Shown: positions 1 through 7,585 of the stretch, in pieces
Position numbering within the stretch: position 1 is the stretch's first letter
Layout of the letters: every line of letters starts with the position of its first letter
From: Gillisella terrae
GTDB lineage: Bacteria > Pseudomonadota > Alphaproteobacteria > Rhizobiales > Rhizobiaceae
Direction: 5' to 3'
Length of the DNA: 64,000 bases
Assembly: GCF_004801395.1 (NCBI RefSeq)
Contig: NZ_SSOA01000005.1
Location: forward strand, 62,001 to 126,000
The notes under the pieces: model-generated
Database searches by the model: none
What the model saw: only the letters and a program-made list of their open reading frames with translations
Told to the model about the DNA's origin: nothing
Program-made: the position numbers and the translations under genes

Positions 1-322
1 TGAAGCCGACGATGACCGAGCCGACAATCGGCACAAGCACAACCCATAGGCCAAGATGATGACCCGCTGGGGATACCAGATCACCTGAAATACGCCCATA
101 AAAGGCGAGATTGGTGACAAAGCCAATCAGAGAGACGAGAAGGCGGGCAACAACCGTCACCACAGCGGCCACGGCCATGCAAAGAGCACAAATCAGCAGG
201 CTGCGCGCATCCAAGGCACGCGGGTGTTTCTCTACCGCGGCATTTTCGATCAAGGGTGCAAGGCCAGCGGATAGCGGCAGACCCGCTGTCGTCGAGGCTT
301 TTTCCACATCATGGAAACTCAT
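1..322 (-). CDS. ClC-family chloride channel/antiporter, N-terminal part (cut by window edge)
   Basis: The gene starts with the ATG at 322-320 and runs off the left edge, so only about 107 residues are visible. After a polar N-terminus of about 45 residues comes a hydrophobic helix, then a stretch reading LIGFVTNLAFYGR, and then SPAGHHLGLWVVLVPIVGS leading into a second membrane segment. This pattern is typical of the start of ClC chloride channel or Cl-/H+ antiporter proteins, which are inner-membrane dimers. The start codon overlaps the stop codon of the marR gene by four bases (ATGA), so the two are almost certainly co-transcribed and translationally coupled. The pore selectivity motifs lie outside the window, so channel versus antiporter cannot be decided. 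Confidence 0.8.
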   Translation of the reverse strand, partial: MSFHDVEKASTTAGLPLSAGLAPLIENAAVEKHPRALDARSLLICALCMAVAAVVTVVARLLVSLIGFVTNLAFYGRISGDLVSPAGHHLGLWVVLVPIVGSVIVGF

Positions 323-795
323 GGGTTGCTCCCTTCAAAGAAAAGTTGTGGCACCGCCTCGCTCAAGTTGGCAGCCTCGGTTAGCGCTTTCAGTCCTTGC
401 GCCAAGGCCGTGCGGTTTTCGCTGCTCAGCGCGGCGATGGCGTCAATGAGTTCTTCCTGCGGTGTCCGTGCTTGATCGCGAACAACTTTGCGCCCGGCCG
501 CCGAGAGATAAAGTTCAACCCTGCGCCGGTCGTCCTTGGCCGTTCGGCGCTCAAGCAAGCCATTAGCCTCAAGCTTTGCTACCATTTCCGAGGCCGTGCT
601 TTGGTGCGTGTGGGTCAATGCGGCGAGGTCATTGACTGATGCGCCTTCGCAAGTCTCAAGCGTTCTCAATACAAAGATCTGCGCACTGGTGAAGCCTTCG
701 TATTGTGTGGAGGCGCGTCGCAACGCCTGCACAATGCGGCGAAGGGAATCCATGATGGCTTGTGCTTCAGAGGTCGAAAGATCAGTCTCTATCAT
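319..795 (-). CDS. MarR-family transcriptional regulator
   Basis: The predicted protein has 158 residues, the normal size for MarR. A winged helix-turn-helix is visible: HTHQSTASEMVAKLEANGLLERR, followed by the wing DDRRRVELYLSAAG. I chose the ATG at 795-793 (protein MIETDLSTSEA) rather than an upstream in-frame ATG at 996, because the extra 67 residues look like translated intergenic DNA. The start codon lies inside a 45-bp near-perfect palindrome (792-836), which suggests autorepression. Its stop overlaps the start of the ClC channel gene, so it probably controls channel expression in response to a small ligand or stress. The gene sits where repC would be expected downstream of repA-repB. 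Confidence 0.85.
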   Translation of the reverse strand: MIETDLSTSEAQAIMDSLRRIVQALRRASTQYEGFTSAQIFVLRTLETCEGASVNDLAALTHTHQSTASEMVAKLEANGLLERRTAKDDRRRVELYLSAAGRKVVRDQARTPQEELIDAIAALSSENRTALAQGLKALTEAANLSEAVPQLFFEGSNP

Positions 796-836
796 AATAT
801 ATCGGCTCCAATTCAATTGGAACCGATATATTATGA
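792..836. promoter_or_regulatory. 45-bp palindrome over the marR start, probable MarR operator
   Basis: Two 22-base arms flank a single central C at 814. They match at 21 of 22 positions; the only mismatch is C806 against A822. The outer part of each arm is AT-rich (TCATAATATATCGG) and the inner part is TCCAATT. The left arm contains the marR start codon, so a bound protein would block translation start and probably transcription. MarR dimers normally bind shorter palindromes of 16-20 bp, so this could hold two dimers side by side. The structure is directly visible; the binding protein is inferred. Confidence 0.7.
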
Positions 837-1065
837 GCTGTCCATTGTCCAGATCGATCAAACGTGCCTTCGCGTGCATAAAACCGCATTCCAAACACGG
901 ATGCACGCGCCGCGACAATGAGGTCTTGGGCTTTGAAATATGCAGTAGGCGCTGTAATATGTAGTTTGCAAATCTCCAACAATCATGTCTTTCCAAGCCA
1001 TAGAAAGACGCTCACCAAAGCGGTGCCAAAACCCTTGACTATGATTCGAGGAAATGCGATTCTCT

Positions 1066-1124
1066 GCTTGCTACAGTTCGAGAAGGGCTTCCACGACGGA
1101 AACGTTTGGGGGCCTTTTTCTTTT
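1066..1124 (+). ncRNA. repABC-type counter-transcribed RNA (incRNA/ctRNA)
   Basis: The gap downstream of repB holds a short transcription unit on the strand opposite to the rep genes. A -35-like TTGACT (1035-1040) and a weak -10-like GATTCT (1058-1063), 17 bases apart, precede it. The transcript would end in a bulged hairpin: outer stem AAGGGC (1083-1088) with GCCTTT (1112-1117), inner stem TTCC (1089-1092) with GGAA (1098-1101), followed by a T-rich tail to 1124. Small antisense RNAs in the repB-repC gap of repABC plasmids repress repC and set incompatibility. Here the RNA is kept although no repC follows. The 5' end is an estimate. Confidence 0.65.
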
Positions 1125-1165
1125 GATCAGCGTCCTTTGCGAAAAGATGAAAACCCTGCCACCTG

Positions 1166-2200
1166 TCAGGATTTCATGGCATGGCGGTGTTGCGAAAAGC
1201 GGGCAGCCAGGTCTGGCAATTCACTTTCCAGAAATTTCAGGAATTCACTGCCCAGATCACCCTCTGCGGATAGGCGAAATTCTTTGGCCGATGCGCTGAA
1301 TTCAGCCAGCTTTTTGCCATGGCCATCGGAAAGCACTTGGGTGCTGGGCTTCGAATCCGCTTTTGGCCTCACAGCGTTCAACACGCGCTGAAATCTTTGG
1401 TCTGAACTCTCGGCCACACTCATTTGGGTTGATAACACAGATCTCAGCACGTCTAGCACGGCTGGTTGTTGTACAACCGCCTTGGCCAATTCCAGCCAGC
1501 GGGGGCGCCCAATCTTGGGCGCACGGCCGATGGCTTCGATCACGTCGGAGGGAAGCGCACGATAGACACTGCGCATCCGCGCCAGTTCGGCATCCTCGAT
1601 GGAAAGTGCTGCATAAATATCCCGAGGCTTAATGCCTGCGTCATCCATGCGCGAGGCAAACAAGGCACGCTCAATCCAGGTCAGGTCTTGTCGGCTGGCA
1701 TTCTCAATACCTTGCGCGACCACGAGATCGAGATCAGAAATCTCCACTTCGATTGCGCCAACCGGACGCCCAAGCTGCTTGGCTGCAAGCCAGCGGCGAT
1801 GGCCGTAGACAATCTGGTAGCGGCCCGCAGTGCCGGGATGCTTGCGGATCTGGATCGGCACCTTTTGACCATCAGTCTCAATCGAGCGCTTGAACATCTC
1901 GAAATCGGAATCATCGTCGTCGGGAAGTCTGTCCGGATAAGGGGAGGGGTCGATCAGGGATGGATCGATTTGACGAACGACAGCACCACCCGATTCCACC
2001 AGTGCTTTCAGTCGGTCCCGTTCCGTCCTGATATCGTCAATGGCTCTATGGGCCGCACCAATGACACCGGCACCAACCCGATTTGCTGTTGGCGGGGCAG
2101 GGGTGGGGTTTTGTTCTTTCTCAGCCGCCAGTTTGCTCTCCAGCTCGGCCGACAGCAGCCCAAAACTTGCAACAATCGATTTGCGCGGTGATTTGCTCAT
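1166..2200 (-). CDS. repB: Plasmid partitioning protein RepB (ParB-like)
   Basis: RepB is the centromere-binding (ParB) protein of repABC replicons and works with RepA in segregation. The 344-residue protein begins MSKSPRKSIVASFG, a typical RepB start. The ParB/Spo0J core follows at about residues 85-215, with IVYGHRRWLAAKQL at about 130-143 and the helix-turn-helix region after it (RALFASRMDDAGIKPRDIYAALSI). I chose the ATG at 2200-2198 because it overlaps the repA stop by four bases (ATGA); an in-frame start four codons upstream is possible. Length is full. Downstream, the expected repC is missing and a marR-ClC operon follows the ctRNA. No copy of a parS palindrome of the GTT-N10-AAC type was noticed near the genes, though the search was by eye. 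Confidence 0.93.
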   Translation of the reverse strand: MSKSPRKSIVASFGLLSAELESKLAAEKEQNPTPAPPTANRVGAGVIGAAHRAIDDIRTERDRLKALVESGGAVVRQIDPSLIDPSPYPDRLPDDDDSDFEMFKRSIETDGQKVPIQIRKHPGTAGRYQIVYGHRRWLAAKQLGRPVGAIEVEISDLDLVVAQGIENASRQDLTWIERALFASRMDDAGIKPRDIYAALSIEDAELARMRSVYRALPSDVIEAIGRAPKIGRPRWLELAKAVVQQPAVLDVLRSVLSTQMSVAESSDQRFQRVLNAVRPKADSKPSTQVLSDGHGKKLAEFSASAKEFRLSAEGDLGSEFLKFLESELPDLAARFSQHRHAMKS

Positions 2201-3420
2201 TCGCGGCCCCAACTTTTGGTGATCAAACTGACAATCGCCTCATTCACCGCATCGACGGCTTCACGGGCGCGCTTATGGGTATCACGCCCCAATTGCCCCA
2301 TCTCCAATTCATAAATGGAGCGCTTGGCAAGCCCGGCTGCTTCCACGGCGGTGCTTTCAATTGCGGTCGGTAGCAATACATCCGTGCCAAACAGGTGACG
2401 CATCATGGCAACCACCTGTGATTGCGGGGCGTCGTTCGGATTGTGCCGGGTGACGAGATAGCGAATGAAATCCTGATCAAGCTGGGCACCGCTCTCGTTG
2501 AGAACATTGATCAAATCGCCCATCATCAACAAAAACTGGCTCATCGAGGCAACGTCCAGCATGGCGGGATGCACCGTGATGATCATGCTGGTTGCTGCAT
2601 AAATGGCGCTGAGCGTCAAGAAACCGAGCGAAGGCGGCGTATCAAGAATGACAATGTCGTAGTCGTCTTCAACCTCGCTCAAGGCCAGCTTGAGACGCTC
2701 GAAAAAGATAGCGCCGGAGGCTGTTTTATTGGCAAGCACCCGCGGCGTCTCGTGCTCATATTCCATCACTTCCAGATTGCCGGGAATGAGATCAACACCG
2801 TCGAAATAGGTCTTGCGGATGATATCACGCAATGGTCGGCGCTCGGCTTCATCATAGCGCAAGGCGGCATAGATGGTCTCATTGGCGCCAACATCCACCT
2901 CTGGCTGAGCACCAAACAGGGCAGACAAGGATGCCTGCGGGTCGAGATCGAGCGCCAGAACGCGATAGCCTTGAAGGGCGAGATAATGGGCCAGATGAAC
3001 GCAAGTCGTGGTTTTGGCGCTGCCGCCTTTAAAATTGGCGATAGCGAGAACCTGCAAATGCTCGCCTTCACGCCGACGTGGAAGAAACCGCAGAGCTTCG
3101 GCTGGTTTCTGCTTGGCAAACAGCTCACGTAACTCATTGATCTGCTTGAGCGTATAGACGCGATGATTGTTTTCCAGCCTGCTTGGAATTGGGCCGCGAC
3201 CTTCGCTGGACATCAGCTTCAAGGTGGAATCAGGTATGGACGTCAGCTTGGATACTTCATTGGTCAGAAATGGGCGGAGCATTTTCTCCGATTTCGGCGG
3301 ATACATCCGCATGCGAAGCTGCTGCAACTGACCAGAGAGGAGGGCGGCATGGCGCGCAATCTTGCTTCCGGCATCCTCTTTGGAGCCAATCCCTGTTTCC
3401 AATTGCTGTTCTATCGCCAT
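2197..3420 (-). CDS. repA: Plasmid partitioning ATPase RepA (ParA-like)
   Basis: RepA is the partition ATPase and autorepressor of repABC operons. The 407-residue protein has an N-terminal winged-helix DNA-binding region (about residues 50-100, with FLTNEVSKLTSIPDSTLK), then the deviant Walker A motif KGGSAKTT at 131-138, and further ParA motifs (LALDLDPQAS; VILDTPPSLGF). Length and architecture are those of intact RepA, so the partition half of the system looks functional. It is the first gene of the repAB transcript; repB overlaps its end. The promoter region to the right (3421-3500) contains two short palindromes that could be RepA operators. Confidence 0.94.
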   Translation of the reverse strand: MAIEQQLETGIGSKEDAGSKIARHAALLSGQLQQLRMRMYPPKSEKMLRPFLTNEVSKLTSIPDSTLKLMSSEGRGPIPSRLENNHRVYTLKQINELRELFAKQKPAEALRFLPRRREGEHLQVLAIANFKGGSAKTTTCVHLAHYLALQGYRVLALDLDPQASLSALFGAQPEVDVGANETIYAALRYDEAERRPLRDIIRKTYFDGVDLIPGNLEVMEYEHETPRVLANKTASGAIFFERLKLALSEVEDDYDIVILDTPPSLGFLTLSAIYAATSMIITVHPAMLDVASMSQFLLMMGDLINVLNESGAQLDQDFIRYLVTRHNPNDAPQSQVVAMMRHLFGTDVLLPTAIESTAVEAAGLAKRSIYELEMGQLGRDTHKRAREAVDAVNEAIVSLITKSWGRE

Positions 3421-3435
3421 AATTCCCTCTTGGCG

Positions 3436-3469
3436 GGCAAATCCCGGTTTGCCGACTGTTGCCCGACAG
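3436..3469. promoter_or_regulatory. Paired short palindromes upstream of repA, possible RepA operator
   Basis: Two small inverted repeats lie 16-49 bp upstream of the repA start: GGCAAA(6)TTTGCC at 3436-3453 and CTGT(6)ACAG at 3456-3469. repABC operons are autorepressed by RepA, with RepB as co-repressor, at operators in this position. The symmetry is visible; the binding assignment is inferred. Confidence 0.35.
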
Positions 3470-3508
3470 AAGCTAAAGCATGATTCTCACAAGCAGTCCA
3501 GAATTTTA

Positions 3509-3611
3509 CTGCATAATTTTCACCTTAAATCGGAATCGATTTAAGGTGAAAATTATGCAGCAGCTTAAAAGTGTTACAGCGCCGTGCGCCATATTTGGTG
3601 AGAGGCGCTGT
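3509..3611. repeat. Intergenic mosaic palindrome, copy A (intact)
   Basis: The left module is a perfect inverted repeat with 24-base arms (3509-3532 and 3537-3560) around GAAT; each arm contains CTTAAATCG and ends in CTGCATAATT. The right module is a second hairpin with ACAGCGCC (3576-3583) pairing with GGCGCTGT (3604-3611). The same two-module unit recurs at about 36.2 kb and, broken or degenerate, at 40.9, 41.2, 43.3 and 54.6 kb. It resembles the RIME-type intergenic mosaic elements described in Rhizobiaceae; family membership is from memory. Probably non-autonomous and possibly transcribed. Confidence 0.8.
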
Positions 3612-3690
3612 AAAGTTATCAAACGATGAATGGCCTGATCTTTGGGCGAAGGATGGGCAATCTGATCCACCAGAGGCGTAAATGGGCAAA

Positions 3691-3717
3691 AAAATGGCAC
3701 CTCGAAGGTGCCATTTT
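3691..3717 (-). terminator. Rho-independent terminator of the galD/ABC operon
   Basis: A perfect 12-base stem, AAAATGGCACCT (3691-3702) with AGGTGCCATTTT (3706-3717), encloses a three-base loop. Read leftward it continues into a run of seven Ts, giving a strong terminator just after the permease gene that ends at 3741. The other direction has a shorter T run, so weak bidirectional action is possible. Confidence 0.85.
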
Positions 3718-3740
3718 CAAACTTGTGCGGCAAGAACGGT

Positions 3741-4517
3741 TCAGGTTGCCCGTCCGTCGGCTGCGTTTGGCCGCCACTTGATCAAACGGCTTTCGACAAC
3801 ATCGAGGATCAGGTCGATGATCAAAACGAAGATGGCCAGAATGATAATGCCTGCGAAAACGCCAACCGCATCGAAATTGCCTTCGGCCTGCGCGATCAGA
3901 TAGCCAAGGCCTGCGGACGAGCCGAGATATTCGCCAATGATGGCACCAACCACGGCAAAGCCGACAGATGTGCGCAAGGACGACAGAATCCAGCTGGCGG
4001 CCGCCGGGAAGTAGACGTGGCGCAAAAGATCGGAGCGCTTTGCACCCAGAATTTTGGCATTGGCCAGCACCACCGGATTGACTTCGCGCACGCCCTGCAT
4101 GGCGTTGAAGAAGGTGATGAAGAACACCAGTGTGACCGCAAGCGCCACCTTGGACCACAGGCCAAGACCCAGCCAGAGCACGAAGATGGGAGCCAGAACC
4201 ACGCGCGGAATGGCGTTTAGCCCCTTGATAAATGGGTCCAGAATGCGCGCCGTGCTGCGGCTGAGGCCCAGCCAGACACCGGCTGCGACACCGAGGCCAG
4301 TGCCGATGATGTAGCCCAGAACGGTTTCTGTCAGGGTGATCGAGACGTGATGGTAGAAACTGACATCCGTGATCCAGGAGATGATCTGGTGGAAGATGTC
4401 GACTGGTGCCGGAAAGAAAAACACGTCGATAACACCGGCGCCGACACCCAATTGCCATCCGCCGAGAATGAAAACCAGCAAAGCCAGCTGGATTGAGCGT
4501 TCAGTCGCGGTGTTCAT
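3741..4517 (-). CDS. ABC transporter permease, NitT/TauT (SsuC/TauC) type
   Basis: The 258-residue protein is an inner-membrane permease of the nitrate/taurine/sulfonate family, with about six transmembrane segments. The cytoplasmic EAA-like loop that contacts the ATPase is visible in NPVVLANAKILGAKRSDLLRHVYFPAAASWILSSLRTSVG. The chosen ATG (4517-4515) gives the typical short N-terminus MNTATERSIQLALLVFILGGW; a longer in-frame start would add about 65 residues without membrane character. It overlaps the end of the ATPase gene by 17 bases. It is the last gene of the operon and is followed by a strong terminator. With the binding protein it should import a small organic anion; the galD neighbour points to an aromatic or tricarboxylic acid. 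Confidence 0.9.
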   Translation of the reverse strand: MNTATERSIQLALLVFILGGWQLGVGAGVIDVFFFPAPVDIFHQIISWITDVSFYHHVSITLTETVLGYIIGTGLGVAAGVWLGLSRSTARILDPFIKGLNAIPRVVLAPIFVLWLGLGLWSKVALAVTLVFFITFFNAMQGVREVNPVVLANAKILGAKRSDLLRHVYFPAAASWILSSLRTSVGFAVVGAIIGEYLGSSAGLGYLIAQAEGNFDAVGVFAGIIILAIFVLIIDLILDVVESRLIKWRPNAADGRAT

Positions 4518-5331
4518 AGCTTTTCTCCACTTCGCCGCGCAGCGACGCCCAGATGTTGCGATAGAGATCCATGAAGCGAGGATCAAGTTTGATTTCCGCC
4601 ACGTCGCGTGGCCGTTCCAGATCAACCGGGAAGCTTTCGATGACCCGTGAGCGTGGACCGGCGGCCAAAATGGTGACGCGGTCACCCAACGCGATGGCCT
4701 CTTCGAGGTCATGGGTAATCATCACGACAGCGCGGCGTTCTTCCTGCCAAAGGCGCAGAAGCTCGTTCTGCATCAGATGGCGGGTGTGGATGTCGAGCGC
4801 CGAGAAAGGCTCGTCCATCAAGATGACCTTTGGGCCGGTAATCAGTGCTTGCGCCATTTGCACACGCTTGCGCTGCCCGCCGGAGAGCTGGTGTGGATAG
4901 CGCTGCTCAAACCCGCGAAGTCCGACCTTGGCAAGCCAAGTCATGGATTTTTCACGCCGCTCTTCGGCGCCGACGCCGCGAAACATCAGACCAAGCTCGA
5001 CATTTTCAATGGCGGTTTTCCAAGGCAGCAACGCATCCTGCTGAAACAGGTAGCCGATGTCATTTTGAACACCCGTCACTTGTGTGCCGTCGATCGTCAC
5101 AGTGCCTTTTGCAGGCTTGAGAAGCCCGGCAATGGCGTTCAGAATGGTGCTCTTGCCGCAGCCCGTCGGGCCGACGATGGCGAGAAATTCGCCATCGGCC
5201 ACGGTGAGATTGACATCCTGCACCGCCACATAGGCACCGAAGGACATGGTGACCGCGTCGATGGAAACCATCGCTTTCGGTTTATTTCGCTCAACGCTTG
5301 GCGTTGATGATTTTACGGCAGCCAAAGCCAT
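4501..5331 (-). CDS. ABC transporter ATP-binding protein, SsuB/TauB type
   Basis: This is the cytoplasmic ATPase of the NitT/TauT-type importer (276 residues). Visible motifs are Walker A GPTGCGKST (about 54-62), Q-loop region YLFQQDALLPW, signature LSGGQRKRVQMAQAL, Walker B VILMDEP and the H-loop in MITHDLEEA. The start at 5331 has a strong ribosome-binding site (GGGAGGAGG) just upstream. An N-terminal extension of about 22 residues before MVSIDAVTMSFG is slightly longer than usual. It lies between the binding protein and permease genes, overlapping the latter by 17 bases, so subunit production is coupled. Confidence 0.92.
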   Translation of the reverse strand: MALAAVKSSTPSVERNKPKAMVSIDAVTMSFGAYVAVQDVNLTVADGEFLAIVGPTGCGKSTILNAIAGLLKPAKGTVTIDGTQVTGVQNDIGYLFQQDALLPWKTAIENVELGLMFRGVGAEERREKSMTWLAKVGLRGFEQRYPHQLSGGQRKRVQMAQALITGPKVILMDEPFSALDIHTRHLMQNELLRLWQEERRAVVMITHDLEEAIALGDRVTILAAGPRSRVIESFPVDLERPRDVAEIKLDPRFMDLYRNIWASLRGEVEKSYEHRD

Positions 5332-5348
5332 GGCCTCCTCCCTTTTTG

Positions 5349-6347
5349 TCAGTTCGCTACGGCCTGCGCCTTGTCGACGAAGGCGTTCGTGTATGTCTTG
5401 CTCAGGTCAATTTTCTTGGCGGCGACTTTCTCATTGAAGCTCTTCAGCACAGCCAATGGGGTTTCGATGTCCGTGGTGTTGAACTTGCCATCGGTGGAGA
5501 AAATGGCCTTGGCGTTGGCCACAGCCTGCGTGTAGGTTTCCTTGTCGCCGGAAATGAATTCTTTCGGCAGGGTTGCAACGATTTCTTCCGGAGAATGCGA
5601 ATTCATCCATTTCAACGCTTCAACAGTGGCGTTGGTGACCTTCTGGATGGTTTCGGGATTGGTGTCGATATAGCTCTGCGTTGCATAAAGCACGGACGTT
5701 GGATAGATGCCGCCGTAAATCTCCTTGGCACCTTCGTCGCTGCGTGCATCAATCAGGATCTTGCCGACGCCTTTGGCAACAATGAAGGTTGCGGCTGGGT
5801 CGTAGTTGACCAGCAGATCAACCTTGCCCTGTTCGAGAGCGGCAACGGCGGAAGATCCAGAGCCAACACCGATCAGAGATACGGAATCTGCGGGAATGTT
5901 GTGGCGCTGCAAATAATAGCGAACGAAGAAGTCAGAGGAAGAGCCAGGCGCGGTAATGCCGATTTTGGCACCTTTGATTGTTTCAGGCTTGGCAGGGTCG
6001 AAGGTTGTTTTCATGCCGCCTGCCAGAACCAGACCCGAGTTGCGGGCAAGCTCCACAAAGCCGACGACATCCTTGTTCTGCGACTGCATCTGGATGGTAT
6101 GATCGTAGAATCCGACGGCAATATCGGTCGAGCCTGCAACCAGTGCCTGAAGGGTTTTTGAGCCGCCCGATGCAAAATTTTCAACCGTCACATCCAGGCC
6201 CTGCTTCTTGTAAAGACCAAGGCCTGCGGCAACCGGGAAAGGAAGATTGTTGAGATTGTAGGAGCCGACGCTGATCCGAACGGGTTCGGCCTGGGCCGTT
6301 GCTGCGAAAGCCACCGTTGCCGCAAGAGCGAGTAAGAATTTACGCAT
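5349..6347 (-). CDS. ABC transporter substrate-binding protein, NitT/TauT (SsuA/TauA) type
   Basis: A 332-residue periplasmic binding protein. The signal peptide MRKFLLALAATVAFAATAQA ends in a typical AxA cleavage site. The mature part begins EPVRISVGSYNLNNLPFPVAAGLGLYKKQGLDV and carries the family pattern of a sensor loop (FASGGSKTLQALVAGSTDIAVG), GAKIGITAPGSSSDFFVRYYL and a hinge with NYDPAA. I chose the ATG at 6347 because it starts the signal peptide and has GGAGGA upstream. It lies between the galD-like gene and the ATPase gene in one leftward operon. The ligand is not readable from sequence; the galD partner suggests an aromatic acid or a tricarboxylate such as a gallate-pathway compound. 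Confidence 0.92.
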   Translation of the reverse strand: MRKFLLALAATVAFAATAQAEPVRISVGSYNLNNLPFPVAAGLGLYKKQGLDVTVENFASGGSKTLQALVAGSTDIAVGFYDHTIQMQSQNKDVVGFVELARNSGLVLAGGMKTTFDPAKPETIKGAKIGITAPGSSSDFFVRYYLQRHNIPADSVSLIGVGSGSSAVAALEQGKVDLLVNYDPAATFIVAKGVGKILIDARSDEGAKEIYGGIYPTSVLYATQSYIDTNPETIQKVTNATVEALKWMNSHSPEEIVATLPKEFISGDKETYTQAVANAKAIFSTDGKFNTTDIETPLAVLKSFNEKVAAKKIDLSKTYTNAFVDKAQAVAN

Positions 6348-6392
6348 GTATTCCTCCATATTACGTGGTGCCCTCCCGGCAACCACTTCAAA

Positions 6393-7475
6393 TTAAGCTG
6401 CGCGATCAACTTGCGCAAAAGGTTTGGCAAACACTCTGCCTTCAAACAGGCGCCGCGCGGTGCGCAAAATGCCTGCAATCATCTTGCCGTCGCGGGTTTC
6501 AAGCTTCACATTGAGGCAACCGCTGGGGTGCTCAAGCGCCAGAACTGCAGGCGGCTCACGACCACCTGTCAATTCATAAGCGACCGTATCCGGTGTCACA
6601 CAGGCTGTTGCAATGCCAACGGCTCCTGTCGTCGCCAAAGAGGGATGACATTGATGTGGCATGAAATAGCGAACAGTGAGATCGCCGCCTGCTTTGGGCT
6701 TCGCAATCAGCACCGGCTTGGGTGTTACCTGATTGCTGACATCGCCCATGCCCATCTTCCGTCCGGCTTCCAGCCGCAGTGCTTCAATCCGCGCGAGAAG
6801 GTCTGTGTTGGCATTGAGGTCGCTTGCGCTTTCATAGCCGCTGACGCCCATGGCGTCTGCATCAAGAATCATCATCGGCATGGCGCAATCAATGCAGGTA
6901 ACATCGATCCCGTTGATGGTGTCGCGCGGATTGCCTGTCGGAAACAGCTTTCCCGTTCTGGCACCGGCAGCATCCAGAAATGCCAGTGCAATGGGAGCGG
7001 CATGACCGGGAACGCCATCGATAGAAGCGTCACCGAGATAGGCTACCTCGCCGTGTGGGGTCGGAACTTCTGCCTCGATCAGCTTGCCGGTATTGACATT
7101 GTGAATGCGCACCCGCGTCATGGCACCGGATGCGGCCACAAGGCCAGCTTCAATGGCAAAGGGGCCAACGGCTGCCAGCATATTACCACAGTTGGGCGAG
7201 GTATCCACCATTTGCTGATCGACGCGGACCTGCGCGAAGAGATAGTCAACATCGGCTCCTGCCACGGTTGCAGGGCCAACGATGGCGACCTTGCTGGTAA
7301 CAGGATTGCCACCGCCGATACCATCGATTTGCAGAGGATGGCCAGAACCCATCACCGAGAGCAGAATATGGTCACGCTCTTTTGGCGAGGCAGGCAGGTC
7401 GGATGCGAGAAAAAACGGCCCTTTCGACGTGCCGCCGCGCATCAAAACACAAGGTATGGAGATCAGATCGTTCAT
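6393..7475 (-). CDS. galD: PrpF-family isomerase, probably 4-oxalomesaconate tautomerase (GalD-like)
   Basis: The 360-residue protein belongs to the PrpF family of cofactor-free isomerases with a diaminopimelate-epimerase fold. The N-terminus SIPCVLMRGGTSKGPFFLASDLP, the QIDGIGGGNPVTSKVAIVGP motif, and the cysteine regions TSPNCGN and CHPSLATTGAVG match what I recall of Pseudomonas putida GalD (361 residues), which converts 4-oxalomesaconate keto and enol forms in gallate degradation. Other PrpF proteins isomerise aconitates or methylitaconate, so the exact substrate is uncertain. It leads an operon with a NitT/TauT-type importer and is divergent from a LysR gene, so transport and use of one aromatic or tricarboxylic acid is likely. 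No ring-cleaving dioxygenase for gallate is nearby. Confidence 0.8.
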   Translation of the reverse strand: MNDLISIPCVLMRGGTSKGPFFLASDLPASPKERDHILLSVMGSGHPLQIDGIGGGNPVTSKVAIVGPATVAGADVDYLFAQVRVDQQMVDTSPNCGNMLAAVGPFAIEAGLVAASGAMTRVRIHNVNTGKLIEAEVPTPHGEVAYLGDASIDGVPGHAAPIALAFLDAAGARTGKLFPTGNPRDTINGIDVTCIDCAMPMMILDADAMGVSGYESASDLNANTDLLARIEALRLEAGRKMGMGDVSNQVTPKPVLIAKPKAGGDLTVRYFMPHQCHPSLATTGAVGIATACVTPDTVAYELTGGREPPAVLALEHPSGCLNVKLETRDGKMIAGILRTARRLFEGRVFAKPFAQVDRAA

Positions 7476-7505
7476 GGATGCCTGCCAAATACTGATGTGA
7501 TTTAG

Positions 7506-7552
7506 ATATTAATCTGCTGGTTTGTTGCAATTAGCGGCAAAATGATTAATAT
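7506..7552. promoter_or_regulatory. Inverted repeat between galD and lysR, probable LysR operator
   Basis: A perfect nine-base inverted repeat, ATATTAATC (7506-7514) and GATTAATAT (7544-7552), lies in the 110-bp gap between the divergent galD-like and lysR genes. Each half is AT-rich like LysR half sites, and the 38-bp centre distance would place two dimers on one DNA face with bending. Promoter signals for both directions must lie in the same gap. Assignment to the adjacent LysR is an inference. Confidence 0.5.
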
Positions 7553-7585
7553 GTGAAATGCAAATTTTAGATGGAATGATGCGCT

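Noticed and set aside
782..982. Short leftward frame after the ctRNA, considered as a repC remnant
   Set aside because: The 66-residue product shows no RepC motifs, and the region carries the marR palindrome instead.
3619..4458. A 279-codon open frame on the minus strand in another frame
   Set aside because: It overlaps the clear permease gene and translates to a Ser/Arg/His/Cys-rich sequence without membrane or family features.
5298..6161. Rightward open frame of 287 codons
   Set aside because: It is antisense to the binding-protein gene with a signal peptide; composition is that of a shadow frame.
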